64,000 nt of DNA from the NCBI RefSeq assembly GCF_003569005.1, contig NZ_BCUR01000001.1:434001-498000 (forward strand). The letters run 5' to 3'. Below the pieces are notes generated by a model. The model worked only from the letters and a program-made list of their open reading frames with translations. It was not told the DNA's origin and did no database searches. The translations under genes were made by a program, and so were the position numbers. The stretch is from Vibrio superstes (GTDB lineage Bacteria; Pseudomonadota; Gammaproteobacteria; Enterobacterales; Vibrionaceae). This document shows, in pieces, positions 48,297 through 57,032 of this stretch (position 1 is its first letter; the number at the start of each line of letters is the position of its first letter).

Positions 48297-48730
48297 CGTG
48301 GCATCAACCCCATTTCGGATAAGGTTTCAGATAGCTCACCAAAGCGCTCAAGTCGCTTTTCAAGCTCCCTGACCTTAGCTTTCAATTCAATGTTCTCAGC
48401 TTCTAATGACGACACCCGCTTGGAATCGAGCAGCTTTCGATTTGCTGTGTTGTCGTAGGCTTGAGGTTTGCCCTCATTCTTCTTGGCAGCATCGGTCAAC
48501 GGTGGCAGGACACCTTTACCGCGCAACTCATCTTCTAAGGCTTTGAGTGCTTTCTTAAGGGCAGGATTTTGGTTTAACGCCGATTTACCGCAGCCGATAC
48601 CCTTTGCCACTTCAATGCGATTAAGCTGACCTCTGAACACGATTTGTTTAAACTCATCGTCCGTCTGTGTGGCTGTCCAGACCTCAAATGCCTCAAGGTT
48701 TTGTTGCGCTTTCTGCTGCCCACTTGCCAT
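48293..48730 (-). CDS. Small HTH/coiled-coil protein of the GMT operon
   Basis: 145 residues. The N-terminal half has an HTH-like stretch (QLNRIEVAKGIGCGKSALNQ) and the C-terminal third a heptad coiled coil (SLEAENIELKAKVRELEKRL). A small DNA-binding partner of the recombinases is a reasonable guess. It overlaps gmtX (ATGA at 48730) and the helicase (4 bp). I do not recognise a named family. Confidence 0.6.
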   Translation of the reverse strand: MASGQQKAQQNLEAFEVWTATQTDDEFKQIVFRGQLNRIEVAKGIGCGKSALNQNPALKKALKALEDELRGKGVLPPLTDAAKKNEGKPQAYDNTANRKLLDSKRVSSLEAENIELKAKVRELEKRLERFGELSETLSEMGLMPR

Positions 48731-49407
48731 TAGTCATCTACCTCACCCAATAGCTTGCGAAGCCCTGTGACAAAGCCTCTAGGGAAAACTTCGCTGTTGT
48801 ATTCCATGTCTTTTATCTGACCCGCCTGAGTAGTTTGCCAGTCGTTCTTTTCCATACATTCATCAGAAATGGCATACGCTAAGGCTTTTTTCTCTGATTC
48901 GGTGAGTACGCCTGATAGGGATGGCAGCACTTCCACGCTTGGTTCTGCGGTGGTGTCAAACTGGCGCACAGGGCGTTTGTCGATGGTAATGTTGGCGTGT
49001 TGCTTGAGTAAGTTGACCTCTTTGCGGTAGCGGTTACGTTCGGCAATGATTTGACCAAACAAGGCGCGTACCGCAGGGTCAGGGATACGCTCTAGCAGTT
49101 TATTATCCGCAGGGATGGATTTAGACCGTGACGTGTTGGATAACGGTTTTTTGATGCTGGTATTGTACTTTGCCGCCCATGCTTCGATGAGCGTTCGGTA
49201 GTGCTTGTTACGGGTAGCACGCAAAGCCTCATACGCCAATCCGCCATTTTCAGCAGACACTCGACCAATTTGGGTAATGGAGAAGTCGCGCTGACCTGAT
49301 TCTGCATAGGCTTTCAGCGTGTCGTTGAGCTTATCGAGGCTTTGCTGGGTGCGAGGCACTTTGCCCTCTTTTAAGTCAGCCAGAATGACATCAATATCGA
49401 GTTCCAT
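48730..49407 (-). CDS. gmtX: Gamma-mobile-trio protein GmtX
   Basis: 225 residues: third member of the gamma-mobile-trio, no known catalytic domain. Pattern: N-terminal ILADLKEGKVPRTQQSLDKL, a central ALRATRNKHYRTLIEAWAAK, a helical segment AERNRYRKEVNLLKQHANIT and C-terminal GVLTESEKKALAYAISDECM. Called mainly from position (directly after GmtZ, with 1-bp overlap) and length; sequence recall supports it. Confidence 0.75.
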   Translation of the reverse strand: MELDIDVILADLKEGKVPRTQQSLDKLNDTLKAYAESGQRDFSITQIGRVSAENGGLAYEALRATRNKHYRTLIEAWAAKYNTSIKKPLSNTSRSKSIPADNKLLERIPDPAVRALFGQIIAERNRYRKEVNLLKQHANITIDKRPVRQFDTTAEPSVEVLPSLSGVLTESEKKALAYAISDECMEKNDWQTTQAGQIKDMEYNSEVFPRGFVTGLRKLLGEVDD

Positions 49408-52076
49408 TACTCCTCCAATAAGTTCGGTAGTGCGATGCCATCTAGATTAATGACTTTATCAGTCAGAGCATTAACACCCTGAGAGAGCAGCTTGTTATCG
49501 GTCAGGTATTCACCCGCTTCGATGTAGCTCGCCACCTTGCGGTAGCCTTCGAGCTTGTCGTCAGGGTCGGCTATTTTTGCCATTTGGCGCAGCATCGCAT
49601 TAGCCGCGATAAGTTGTTGTTTGTCGTCCATTTCCATGAAAATCGGCTCAAAGCCTTTTTTCATCAGCACACGGCTAAGCTTGCGAGAACGCTTTTCTAT
49701 GGCAGGGGTTTTACGCAGCTCATCCTGCAAATCAGGGTAGAATTCAGCGTCATCACAAAGCAGCGATAAGTGCAGCAGTTCTGAATCGGTTTCGATAAAC
49801 TTCAAGGCATGGCTGACATCGTGCTCAGAGCCAACCGCAATCAGTTTATCTTTGGTGTCATCCTCATTTCTGGCTTCTTCGACACGAATGATTTTCTGAA
49901 TCAGCTCAAAACACGCTATCCAGTCTTTGGCGTATTCATCGGCTTCGACTTGCTGTTTTTCATAGCGGCGCTGTAGGGCTTGCAGTTCATCATGTTTGAT
50001 GAACGGCTTTCCTTGCTCTTCACAAAAGAACTGTTCATCTTTGAGGGCTTCCAGTTCACCCTCAATTTCCACCGATAGGTTTGCTGCTTGATGTGCTTTG
50101 TAGCTCAGTTGATTGAAGTGGGCATTGAGCGCAGGAAGATAACGAGCTTCGGTAATAAACCAGCGGCAACGAATGCAGTTTTCAGCGCCATGAGGCACGC
50201 TGCCATAAACGCGGTTAAATGCGGCTTCTGCATCCTTGAGCAGCTCACCACCATTCCAACAACCCCCAAGCGTGCTGACTTCATCTGATTTGACGGTGTT
50301 GCCCCCGACCAAACACAGACCACACGAACGTTCTTCCCAGCCTATCGGGTTACGGTTAACCAATGCCACCTGAATGCTGTCATCGTTGTGATACACCATC
50401 TTGCATTGGATTTGCTCCATCGAGGCATCTTTAAGGAAGTTGCGCACCGATTGTTTGGATTTGGCATCCAATTCACCATGTGCTTCATCCATCTTCTCTG
50501 CCATCACAGACGGGGTAATTTTGTTGTAGTAGATGGTCATCAACAGGCGCGTATGCCCCGCCAATAGCTTAGAAATCACAGGCAGTGGCAGTTGGGTATC
50601 CATCGTATACGCCGTGATGAGTGAGACACGCAAACTGTGTAAGGGAAAGAGTGTGGCTTGTTTAGAATTTACTGGTGTACCCTCTCGGTAATCCACAACC
50701 AGTTTCAAACGCTCGCCGTTATCAAGAGTATCGCCTAGCTCCAAGAGCTGATTTTCCAGCTTTAGTAAAAGTTTATACCAGAATCCTTTGAGTCCAGCGC
50801 CTAATTGAATTGGCTTATGCTTATCTTCACCCTTTGCTGACGCATCACGAAACAGAAACGCAATTTCACCCATGCTTTCTAGCTGTCTGTCCGATTTCTT
50901 CCCCTGAGTGTGCTTGCGTAGCAGTGTGGTACAGTCGGTGGGCTTTGCTATCGGATTATACTTTTCTTGCCAGTTGCGCAGTTTTTCTAGCCAGTACAGC
51001 ACTTCTTCGTTCTGCCAAGGGATGATGTAGCCACGCTCCAACTCGCCTTTGTTTTGGTCGGCGGTCTTGTTGGTGTTGATATATAGACCTGTTGAATACA
51101 GCCCTGTCATGGTGTCGTGAATGCGGCGGAAGATGCCTTTCCCGAACGGGCGTTTTTCGCTACCAAGTGCAAAATCATGTAGGGTGTTCACCACCCATTG
51201 CCCTTGCTCATAGCGCCAAGTATCCGCTTCTCCACTGTCGAGCATACGCACCTGATAGGTACGCAGCGGTAGGTGGAGTTTCATGAAAATCACCATCGCT
51301 TTGACAGGCGACCAGAGTTGGTGAAGGGTGATTTTATTACCTTTGCGAGTCACTTCTTTAGTGCGCCACACGCAATCAGGGTCGGACTTATCAATCAACT
51401 CAGGCTCCACTTCAAACCAATCACCATCACCACCTCTTACCCCTTGACCTGATTGCTGCTGCGCCCATTTCCAGTGCTTGAAATGGCGGTACTGATAGGC
51501 AGGCAGCAAGGATTCATCGTCCTTGAGATTTTGCTCAATGACGGTGAGTTCAGTTTTATCAGGCAACGGACAGAGGATTTGGCGTAAGTCCTGAATGTAG
51601 CGATACGGTAAGGGGTTGCGCACGGTTTCCGTAGTATTACTTTGTACTTTAATTTTACTGAGCGGGTTTTGAACCAGTGGCACAAGGCTGCCATTGTCAT
51701 CTTTCTCGGATAACACTTTTGCAATAACAAAATTGATGAAGTCACAAGGATAGTTCACGCCTTTTTGGATAAAAGTAGATCCATTCTGTGTTTTCTTTAC
51801 CACGGCCTTCAATTCTTCACTAGAACATCGATGACCGTTGTAACCCGTAAAGAACAGTTCAATATTACTAATTGCATATGGCGCACATTCAGAAAGGTAG
51901 CATTCAAAGAAGCGACTTAAAGCATCACGTTTATTGCCTACACCTATCGTTTGCGTCGCCATCCACTCTGCAGCCAATTCCTGCCATTGTTGCCACTCCG
52001 CACCAAGCGTGGTGAGCATCCAAGAGAAGGCTAAATCCGATGAGCGTCCGTCCTGTTTTTTGGTTGTTTTCGCCAT
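49407..52076 (-). CDS. gmtZ: Gamma-mobile-trio recombinase GmtZ
   Basis: 889 residues. A tyrosine-recombinase-like catalytic half lies around residues 180-520: HSLRVSL (HxxR) near 480, AGHTRLLMTIYY (His, then nucleophile Tyr) near 505-517. A C-terminal region with cysteine pairs follows (ERSCGLCLVGG; GAENCIRCRWF), perhaps zinc-binding, and then a long helical tail (700-889). It is unusually long for an integrase, as in GMT and other multi-recombinase elements. It is translationally coupled to gmtY (overlap at 52076) and gmtX (49407). Confidence 0.82.
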   Translation of the reverse strand: MAKTTKKQDGRSSDLAFSWMLTTLGAEWQQWQELAAEWMATQTIGVGNKRDALSRFFECYLSECAPYAISNIELFFTGYNGHRCSSEELKAVVKKTQNGSTFIQKGVNYPCDFINFVIAKVLSEKDDNGSLVPLVQNPLSKIKVQSNTTETVRNPLPYRYIQDLRQILCPLPDKTELTVIEQNLKDDESLLPAYQYRHFKHWKWAQQQSGQGVRGGDGDWFEVEPELIDKSDPDCVWRTKEVTRKGNKITLHQLWSPVKAMVIFMKLHLPLRTYQVRMLDSGEADTWRYEQGQWVVNTLHDFALGSEKRPFGKGIFRRIHDTMTGLYSTGLYINTNKTADQNKGELERGYIIPWQNEEVLYWLEKLRNWQEKYNPIAKPTDCTTLLRKHTQGKKSDRQLESMGEIAFLFRDASAKGEDKHKPIQLGAGLKGFWYKLLLKLENQLLELGDTLDNGERLKLVVDYREGTPVNSKQATLFPLHSLRVSLITAYTMDTQLPLPVISKLLAGHTRLLMTIYYNKITPSVMAEKMDEAHGELDAKSKQSVRNFLKDASMEQIQCKMVYHNDDSIQVALVNRNPIGWEERSCGLCLVGGNTVKSDEVSTLGGCWNGGELLKDAEAAFNRVYGSVPHGAENCIRCRWFITEARYLPALNAHFNQLSYKAHQAANLSVEIEGELEALKDEQFFCEEQGKPFIKHDELQALQRRYEKQQVEADEYAKDWIACFELIQKIIRVEEARNEDDTKDKLIAVGSEHDVSHALKFIETDSELLHLSLLCDDAEFYPDLQDELRKTPAIEKRSRKLSRVLMKKGFEPIFMEMDDKQQLIAANAMLRQMAKIADPDDKLEGYRKVASYIEAGEYLTDNKLLSQGVNALTDKVINLDGIALPNLLEE

Positions 52077-53554
52077 TACTTACCTCTCAATTTTGGATGT
52101 TTGCCAGTGAAGTACCCCTGCGGGTCGATGTCGTCAAAGCCGTGTTCAACCAGTGCTTTCCAGTCGAGCGCTTTGACTTTGGATTCAGGGTTTGCCAGTT
52201 GCAGTGTGGCTTGAGTGAGTTCGTCGGAAACTTCTTGCTGACTGGAACCAGTGTAAGGAATTTGTGAATCCAATCTTTTGTGGTGAAGACACTTCTTTCG
52301 AATTAATGGGTCAACCTTTGCTCGCTTGAGGCGTCTGCCGTAATTATGTCTATGTCCATGTGGATCTAAGCCTTCTGCCTTAGTCGGCTCTAAACCTATG
52401 CGCTTCAAGCCGTTGGCGTAGTTATCATGAAAAGCGTTGATGGTGTAAGGATTGCCTAATGCGCTGTGATGAAACGAAATAAACGCGTAAGGGTGATGAC
52501 ACTCAATGCTGGCGCGGTACTTTTGATAGTTTTTCCAAAGTGACATAAACACTTTGCCGTAGTCGGTTGGGAACCACTGAACCTGTATGTAGTTATCTTT
52601 ATGGTCAACCACACGGTTTTTCCAACCAAGATGAGCGGTGCCTTTCATGCGCTGGCGAGGGATACGCGCATACTTTTCTTTTAAGTACGTCTCTCTATTT
52701 TGATTTTTAGAACGAACTTCAGGGTCATTTGGCGCTTTGCCATCGACTTCATTGTAAATTCGAACGATTGCACTATCTGGGTTATAGGGATCTTCAAACA
52801 CATCTGTGACCCAAAGGGTTAAAGCCTCGCTTTCGCGTAGTCCGCCACCGTGCATGAGCAGGAGTATTAACTTATCCCTGAGTGCCACTCGCGGGTCGCT
52901 CGCGCCACCGATGCCATTTATATAAAAGTCTTCCCAATGCTTTTCAGGAAAGGCGATAGCGTCATCTTCGGTTTTAGTGAGTGGTGTGCGCCCCTTAATG
53001 GTTCGCGCCTTACGGATGGTTTTATTGACGGTTTTATCTTCGATATGACCGAGGAAATCATTTTGGTTTTTTCTATACCATGCAGCGTAATTCAATCGCT
53101 GCTCATGAGGTGTGGCATCACGCAAGGGATTCATCGGTGCAGTGCCTTGCTTGTCTGCCAACCAATCGGTGAATGCCGTCAGTCGGTGAATGTGCTTATT
53201 CACGTTACTGGTTGAACTTGGCACCCAATACAAACCTGATGGGTCAAGTCCATCTTCACCAATCGTTCCTGTGTACAACCGTTTAGAAAAAGTCTGGAAG
53301 AGCAACTTCGGATCGTCAAACAACCCTCTATTTGCTTCCATATAATCCAGCAACAAAGACACCGCTTGAAGAAATCCATTCATGACGGAGTTACTCACCC
53401 CGTCCGCCTCTAGCTTGAGTAGGTAATCCGTGACCGTACCTAACTCTCCTTGCTCAGTTAGCAAGATAGGCAGTTGGCTTTTGATGCCCGTATTGTCCTC
53501 TACAATCGTTGCTCTAACTTTTACTGATGACAAACTAACCTTCCGTGTACACAC
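52076..53554 (-). CDS. gmtY: Gamma-mobile-trio site-specific integrase GmtY
   Basis: 492 residues, tyrosine recombinase. An N-terminal SAM-like core-binding region (LTEQGELGTVTDYLLKLEADG, ASTSNVN-type loop) precedes the catalytic domain with Arg in HGGGLRESEALTLWV near 238, HGHRHNYGRRL (HxxR) near 400, HHKRLDSQIPYTGSS with second His and Tyr near 433. All catalytic residues appear present. GTG start at 53554 (MCTRKVSL); the start codon lies inside the inner inverted 8-mer. First gene of the GMT operon, next to the candidate right end. Confidence 0.85.
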   Translation of the reverse strand: MCTRKVSLSSVKVRATIVEDNTGIKSQLPILLTEQGELGTVTDYLLKLEADGVSNSVMNGFLQAVSLLLDYMEANRGLFDDPKLLFQTFSKRLYTGTIGEDGLDPSGLYWVPSSTSNVNKHIHRLTAFTDWLADKQGTAPMNPLRDATPHEQRLNYAAWYRKNQNDFLGHIEDKTVNKTIRKARTIKGRTPLTKTEDDAIAFPEKHWEDFYINGIGGASDPRVALRDKLILLLMHGGGLRESEALTLWVTDVFEDPYNPDSAIVRIYNEVDGKAPNDPEVRSKNQNRETYLKEKYARIPRQRMKGTAHLGWKNRVVDHKDNYIQVQWFPTDYGKVFMSLWKNYQKYRASIECHHPYAFISFHHSALGNPYTINAFHDNYANGLKRIGLEPTKAEGLDPHGHRHNYGRRLKRAKVDPLIRKKCLHHKRLDSQIPYTGSSQQEVSDELTQATLQLANPESKVKALDWKALVEHGFDDIDPQGYFTGKHPKLRGK

Positions 53555-53601
53555 TGAACATATAATACACTGTAGTCCTAGTTATTTATTCGGTCAATAA
53601 A

Positions 53602-53621
53602 AAGGCAGATTTCTCTGCCTT
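53602..53621 (-). terminator. Rho-independent terminator (minus-strand sense)
   Basis: Perfect 8-bp stem AAGGCAGA/TCTGCCTT with loop TTTC; read on the minus strand it is followed by a T-run (CTTTTTATTG). It sits 77 bp beyond the exporter operon's last stop codon, between that operon and gmtY. It would end read-through from the exporter operon into the island. Confidence 0.75.
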
Positions 53622-53664
53622 AATACACAATATACACCCTTTAAGTTACTATATATAACATATG

Positions 53665-53675
53665 GCGCTGTTTTT
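53665..53675 (-). repeat. Candidate right terminal inverted repeat of the island
   Basis: GCGCTGTTTTT on the plus strand, reverse complement of 38778-38788. It lies 22 bp beyond the hlyD-type stop codon. The inner 8-mer GTACACAC is at 53547-53554, overlapping the gmtY start. Confidence 0.45.
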
Positions 53676-53697
53676 ATTTACTCTAACTAAATGAAAT

Positions 53698-54990
53698 CTA
53701 CCTTTCCCCAAACGCCCGACTTACATTGGTATAGATCGGCTTCCATAGATATTGGAAGACGGTCTTCTCACCTGTGGTGATATCTACCTCTCCTGTCATG
53801 CCCGGCAAGATGGTAAATTGCTCTGGATTGTCTCGGAAATACGCTTTTTCTACATCAACGGTTACGTCATAGTAAATCTCACCACGCTCAGTTTGACTAG
53901 TGGTTGGAGAAATATTAATAACGGTTCCCTTAAGTGCGCCAAATCGAGAGTAATCAAACGCATCTACCTTCACACGAGCTGACTGGCCAACGGAAACAAA
54001 ACCAATATCTCTTGGAGAGAGTTTGGCTTTAAAGCGCGCTTTACCCTCCACAGGGACAATCTCAACGATAGTACCTGCAGGTTGAATAACGCCCCCTTTC
54101 TTAGTGGTTGGCAGGCTTTGTATCAACCCTTTTACCGGCGAAGTCACTAACGTATTACTTACCTTGGCTTCGCCAGAACGTAGTCTCGCACGTAAAGCAG
54201 ATAATTCATCAACCGCTTTAGAGCGCTCTTTACTGGCCTCTAACTTAGCTTCAGCGAGTAATTGGTCAATCTTCAAGACGGTTGATTCCGCTTGGTTTAT
54301 GAGAACGGCTTTCTTACCCTTATCCTGCTCGACTTCAGCTTCTATAGAGGCAATGGTTTGTCTCATTTCCAATACACGGATCTTGGAGATGCTTCCCGAT
54401 TTTAAGCCTTTTTCCAAAATGGCCAGTTCGTTTTGAGATGCTCGTAGCTGACGAATCGCAGCAGGCAGTTCACGGTCAATACTCTTTAGCTGTCCTGCAA
54501 TCTGTTCACTTTCTTTCTCTAGCACGATTCGTTTTTGAAAATACAGTTGCTTGGCCGCAGCAAGTTGTGCACGTTGCTCTGCTACCACTGCAGGGTATGA
54601 TTCTTCGTACTCTGAGTAGTTTGGATCTCGCTCTTCTATTAACGCTGTTAATCGCTCAATAGTGAGTTTTAATGATGCTTGTTGCGCCTTCAACTCATCG
54701 AGAGCAGACGCTTGAAACGTATCATCAAATTCGACAATAGAGTCTCCAACTTCAACTAAGTCGCCTCTTTTGACGAAAACGGTTTTAAGTTTGCCGCCTA
54801 ACTCACTTTGTATAACTTGACGCTCACCTTCTGGAATTACCGCACCTTTGGCTTTGGCAATTTCATCTACCTTGGTAAGTACCGACCAAGTTGCAAACGC
54901 AGCCACACAAATAGCGATTAATAATGTGCTGTAACCAAGAAGACGCTTAATCGCTCCAGATTCAATTAACTCTACGTGGTTCTCATTCAT
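53698..54990 (-). CDS. HlyD-family membrane-fusion protein of type I secretion
   Basis: 430 residues, periplasmic adaptor joining the ABC exporter to TolC. One N-terminal TM (LLGYSTLLIAICVAAFATWSVL, about 17-38), a lipoyl/barrel half (KAKGAVIPEGERQVIQSELGG, FVKRGDLVEVGDSIVEFDD), a long coiled coil (about 95-260) and the second barrel half ending in TVQPAGTIVEIVP-like and DITTGEKTVFQYLWKPI, the HlyD C-terminal pattern. Its start overlaps the 681-residue ABC gene stop by 4 bp. No TolC gene is in the window, so a chromosomal TolC is presumed. Confidence 0.92.
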   Translation of the reverse strand: MNENHVELIESGAIKRLLGYSTLLIAICVAAFATWSVLTKVDEIAKAKGAVIPEGERQVIQSELGGKLKTVFVKRGDLVEVGDSIVEFDDTFQASALDELKAQQASLKLTIERLTALIEERDPNYSEYEESYPAVVAEQRAQLAAAKQLYFQKRIVLEKESEQIAGQLKSIDRELPAAIRQLRASQNELAILEKGLKSGSISKIRVLEMRQTIASIEAEVEQDKGKKAVLINQAESTVLKIDQLLAEAKLEASKERSKAVDELSALRARLRSGEAKVSNTLVTSPVKGLIQSLPTTKKGGVIQPAGTIVEIVPVEGKARFKAKLSPRDIGFVSVGQSARVKVDAFDYSRFGALKGTVINISPTTSQTERGEIYYDVTVDVEKAYFRDNPEQFTILPGMTGEVDITTGEKTVFQYLWKPIYTNVSRAFGER

Positions 54991-57032
54991 GAAGACACCC
55001 CCATTGTCGTCGGCGGTTGCGCCCCTTCTTCTTGCGCTTCGGGCACTGGTCCTGCGTAGACTAAGTTGCCTCCATCAAGAATGACCACCTGATCAGCCAT
55101 ACCAATCATGTCTTTGTCATGCGTCGTCAGTACCACGGTTGCCGCGCCTCGTTTTGATAGAATCCACTCTTTCATTTCGACAGCCGGATTATCCAGCAGG
55201 TACATAGGAAAGTCATGCAGTCTAAATTTTGCATCAATAAGAATTTCAGTCACCACACCAACCACATCATTATTGACCAAGGTCATTAGCTGAGTATTGA
55301 TACCTTCAGATAAAGATAATAACCACTCTTCACCACCGGCAGCCACAATACTTGCCACTACCTCTTCATCAGTACAAGCTCGACTGTCTGCTATAAATTC
55401 TTTTATCGAAAGTACAGGGAGCACTCTTCTCGCAGGCATATAACCAAGCCACTGACGGTACAACAGCGGGTCATACTGAGAAAGATTGCTGCCATTCACT
55501 TTTACTGAACCATTTTGAGTGGGAACCAGTGCAGAAATCACTTCTAATAAAGAGGTTTTCCCTGACGCCATAGGGCCAGTAACTACGATAAGTTGGCCAG
55601 GCTCTATAGAAAAGCTTATCCCTGATAATGCTGGTTTTTGCTGGCTTGGGTAACGCAGAGTAACTTGATCTAACTCGATTGTTGGCGGTTTATCCGCAAG
55701 CGGTTGATGCTGGTAGATAAAGTCGCCTTCTACCATTTGTGAAAGCGCAAAGTTCACTTGCTGCTTTGCACCAGTCACTTGTTTAAAGCGTCCGGAGCTA
55801 TTAGCCAGCATTTGAGCCGGCCCGGTTACTCGAGAGATAAGCATCATACTGGCAATGAGACCACCAGCTGTCATGACCTCATTGAAAATCAAGTCAATTC
55901 CCAAAGCGATAACCGCTAAGGTACTGAGCAAACCTACCGCATAGTAAATAGAAGTGTACTTAGCTTGGTGAGCCACATGCTCAAAGCTATTTTTGGATGC
56001 TAGATAATTGGCCTTCTTGAAACGCTTCAACCAATGCCCTAAATATCCTGTGCTTCTCAAAAATGTCAGCTTAGTATTGATCTCCATAAGCAGGCTATTT
56101 CTTGAAGTGCCTGCAATAGTTTGTCTGTTCGATTTTTGTGCAATACGTTTTTGGCTGCGTAATGCCAGTAAGAAATACACGAGCAAAGCGATAATGGGAA
56201 CAACAACAATCCAACCACCCAAGAATCCAATTGCCACAATAAACAATAAAACAAACGGAGCATCAAAAAGCGCACCACCCAAAGGTCCTTGTGCGACCCC
56301 TTTTAAACTTTCTGCGTTGGTCAGTCTTGCCATCAAACTAGAACCATTTGTTAAACGGTTTTGAGCAAGCGGCGTGGCAAGAACTTTGTTGATAATTGCC
56401 TCGGATATTTCCCTGCTAATGCGATTCGAAATTGTCGAAAGAAGCTGGCTACGAAGCACCTTCAAAGACAGAATCATACCAAACAGCAATGCAGCCCCTA
56501 TGCCTATGCCAAGTACTTCATGCCCAGCATCACCGGCTATCACATGGTCATAAACTGACATAGTGACAAATGGAATCATCAAGGCGAATAAATTGGCTAG
56601 AAAGCTAATAGTTAACAACTTTGGAATAAGCGGACGATATTGATTTAGTTGATTCCCCATCCAGTCCGGTGAATGCTTTTCTTCAGGGTATCCCGTGATC
56701 ACAACAAACAATGAGTCAATTGCTGCCTTAGGTCTTGTTGCTTCAACAAACTCTTGACCTTCAAACTCTTGATACCCGCTTAAAGAATAACGGCCGATGG
56801 TCGCTTGTTCTTTTTGGATCTGAAGCACCGCTATATGCTCTTGCTTTCCGATCCCTTTGTTGCTTCCCAATACCTGAAACGGAATAGCAAGACGCTCTAA
56901 TAAAGTGAGTAAATCATCTAGCGATTCTACGTCATTTTGCTGTTGCCATTGTTTACAGAAATGCTGGTGATTAGTGTCAGCATCGATCGATTGAAGTAAG
57001 CCTAATACGCTCTGTGATAAAGTATAAATCAT
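54987..57032 (-). CDS. Type I secretion ABC half-transporter, keeps Walker A and H-loop, lacks signature motif
   Basis: 681 residues. An N-terminal soluble region of about 140 resembles the C39-like (non-protease) domain of RTX exporters, then ABC membrane region (SFLANLFALMIPFVTMSVYDHV and on), then a nucleotide-binding domain. Walker A is intact (TGPMASGKTSLL near 487); Walker B is MYLLDNPA near 612 with Asn in place of the catalytic Glu; H-loop THD near 637 is present. Where LSGGQ is expected there is NNDVVGVVTEILIDA, so no signature motif. Partner is the 540-residue protein encoded just upstream (4-bp overlap). Probably exports the VCBS adhesins. Confidence 0.88.
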   Translation of the reverse strand: MIYTLSQSVLGLLQSIDADTNHQHFCKQWQQQNDVESLDDLLTLLERLAIPFQVLGSNKGIGKQEHIAVLQIQKEQATIGRYSLSGYQEFEGQEFVEATRPKAAIDSLFVVITGYPEEKHSPDWMGNQLNQYRPLIPKLLTISFLANLFALMIPFVTMSVYDHVIAGDAGHEVLGIGIGAALLFGMILSLKVLRSQLLSTISNRISREISEAIINKVLATPLAQNRLTNGSSLMARLTNAESLKGVAQGPLGGALFDAPFVLLFIVAIGFLGGWIVVVPIIALLVYFLLALRSQKRIAQKSNRQTIAGTSRNSLLMEINTKLTFLRSTGYLGHWLKRFKKANYLASKNSFEHVAHQAKYTSIYYAVGLLSTLAVIALGIDLIFNEVMTAGGLIASMMLISRVTGPAQMLANSSGRFKQVTGAKQQVNFALSQMVEGDFIYQHQPLADKPPTIELDQVTLRYPSQQKPALSGISFSIEPGQLIVVTGPMASGKTSLLEVISALVPTQNGSVKVNGSNLSQYDPLLYRQWLGYMPARRVLPVLSIKEFIADSRACTDEEVVASIVAAGGEEWLLSLSEGINTQLMTLVNNDVVGVVTEILIDAKFRLHDFPMYLLDNPAVEMKEWILSKRGAATVVLTTHDKDMIGMADQVVILDGGNLVYAGPVPEAQEEGAQPPTTMGVSS

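Larger units (their letters stand above)
38778..53675. mobile_element. Gamma-mobile-trio (GMT) type genomic island, proposed limits
   Basis: About 14.9 kb carrying gmtY, gmtZ and gmtX at one end as a coupled operon with two more genes, plus cargo: a TrlF/Ppl defence-type gene, small unknown genes and an IS3 remnant. The trio identity comes from two large tyrosine recombinase-like proteins followed by a roughly 225-residue protein in 1-bp-overlapping order, which matches the described GMT systems of Vibrio. The limits proposed are an 11-bp inverted repeat (38778-38788 and 53665-53675) with a second inverted 8-mer inside each end. They are inferred. The true right end could lie between 53555 and 53601 if the hairpin at 53602 is the exporter operon's own terminator. 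No tRNA target is seen. Confidence 0.75.
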
